Assembly: GCF_005518135.1 (NCBI RefSeq)
Contig: NZ_SULI01000003.1
Location: forward strand, 62,001 to 126,000
DNA length: 64,000 nt
Source of the DNA: Shimia litoralis
GTDB taxonomy: Bacteria > Pseudomonadota > Alphaproteobacteria > Rhodobacterales > Rhodobacteraceae
Direction: 5' to 3'
The position numbers and the translations under genes are program-made. Below the pieces are notes generated by a model that was not told the origin of the DNA, did not search any database, and saw nothing but the letters and a program-made list of their open reading frames with translations. This document shows, in pieces, positions 63,761 through 64,000 of the stretch; within the stretch, counting starts at the first letter, position 1, and each line of letters begins with the position of its first letter.

Positions 63761-64000
63761 TGCTCTGTCTTTCCAACTTGTATCTGCCGGATACGCCACC
63801 ATTCTTGAACCGATCGCTCTGCGATACGGATCGTTGGACGTGCAGCAAGCCGCATGTCCACTATTTCCAAATCCCGTGACAGGATGTCTTGTGCCTGATT
63901 TAGGGCGATCACCCGTTCAAAAGCCTGAACAGCGCCATCTTCGGGCAAACGAATGCGCTGGCCGCGATCCAAAACCACATCCCACCGGCGCTCGCCGACG
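63757..64000 (-). CDS. ftsQ: Cell division protein FtsQ, C-terminal part (5' end outside window)
   Basis: The reading frame enters from the right edge and shows the last 80 or so residues: RRWDVVLDRGQRIRLPEDGAV, then LNQAQDILSRDLEIVDMRLAARPTIRIA and the terminal ARRR-like QEWWRIRQIQVGKTEQ. RWDV-LD-G--I-LPE and the DLR-like -EIVDMR- pattern match the C-terminal part of FtsQ, a bitopic divisome protein. The start codon, the cytoplasmic tail and membrane helix are not in view. The stop overlaps the ftsA ATG. Confidence 0.92.
   Translation of the reverse strand, partial: VGERRWDVVLDRGQRIRLPEDGAVQAFERVIALNQAQDILSRDLEIVDMRLAARPTIRIAERSVQEWWRIRQIQVGKTEQ

Noticed and set aside
1-64000. CRISPR arrays, tRNA or rRNA genes, insertion sequences, prophage
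   Set aside because: No regularly spaced repeats, no tRNA cloverleaf-like segment in the gaps, and no transposase, integrase or phage gene among the coding sequences.

Overview
The window is a stretch of core chromosome from an alphaproteobacterium, most likely a marine member of the Rhodobacterales (Roseobacter group). This is inferred from gene content and order: ftsQ-ftsA-ftsZ-lpxC-bamD-recN on one strand, cobS-cobT near bolA and a J-domain gene, pntA-pntB in two-subunit form, a methylcrotonyl-CoA carboxylase / isovaleryl-CoA dehydrogenase region, the ATP-binding half of a peptide transporter as one fused gene, and several families common in that group (DUF3422, DUF427, a small RlpA-like lipoprotein). 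The window is gene-dense, with many 1-8 bp stop/start overlaps and overlapping convergent stops. I see no rRNA, tRNA, insertion sequence, prophage or CRISPR array.

Layout. 1-7327: leucine degradation (GST fragment, mccA, a small membrane protein, mccB, an LprI-like secreted protein, then ompW on the opposite strand, then ivd). 7380-10664: an amino acid permease, an orphan DegT-type aminotransferase and phosphoglycolate phosphatase. 10843-14704: glmU-glmS-alkD-like, overlapping. 14701-18661: lipoprotein, moaA, waaA, argE. 18855-24685: an oligopeptide-type ABC transporter, with a fused ATPase gene divergent from binding protein and two permeases. 24883-33849: a YeeE/YedE sulfur transporter, DUF3422, pntAB, and a sulfur-flavoured group (isoprenylcysteine methyltransferase-like, rhodanese, degenerate metallo-beta-lactamase fold protein) behind an ATTC-N8-GAAT palindrome, then an SDR and a YjbR protein. 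33919-38877: an AhpD-like enzyme with its TetR regulator, then a glcB-glcG-glutamine amidotransferase set. 39102-46993: pepN, an unrecognised 435-residue protein, gatB, a thioesterase, a DUF4177-like protein, bolA and a J-domain protein. 47050-54840: a periplasmic ClpP-like protein, msrB, cobS, cobT, an M24 aminopeptidase and DUF427. 54898-64000: a chloride channel protein, recN, bamD, lpxC, ftsZ, ftsA and the end of ftsQ.

How the parts fit. The right end makes envelope and division proteins (peptidoglycan septum, lipid A commitment step, outer-membrane protein assembly), while glmU/glmS upstream feed the same UDP-GlcNAc pool that LpxC draws on. The left end oxidises leucine to the level of 3-methylglutaconyl-CoA. 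No clearly novel multigene system is evident. The best leads are regulatory: an FNR-type box before ompW, a SqrR/BigR-type sulfide-response palindrome before the rhodanese group, and a NemR-like operator before the TetR gene. Protein-level oddities are the metallo-hydrolase that has lost its HxHxDH motif, the membrane gene placed between mccB and mccA, a ClpP-like plus peptidoglycan-binding-like secreted protein, and the 435-residue unknown.
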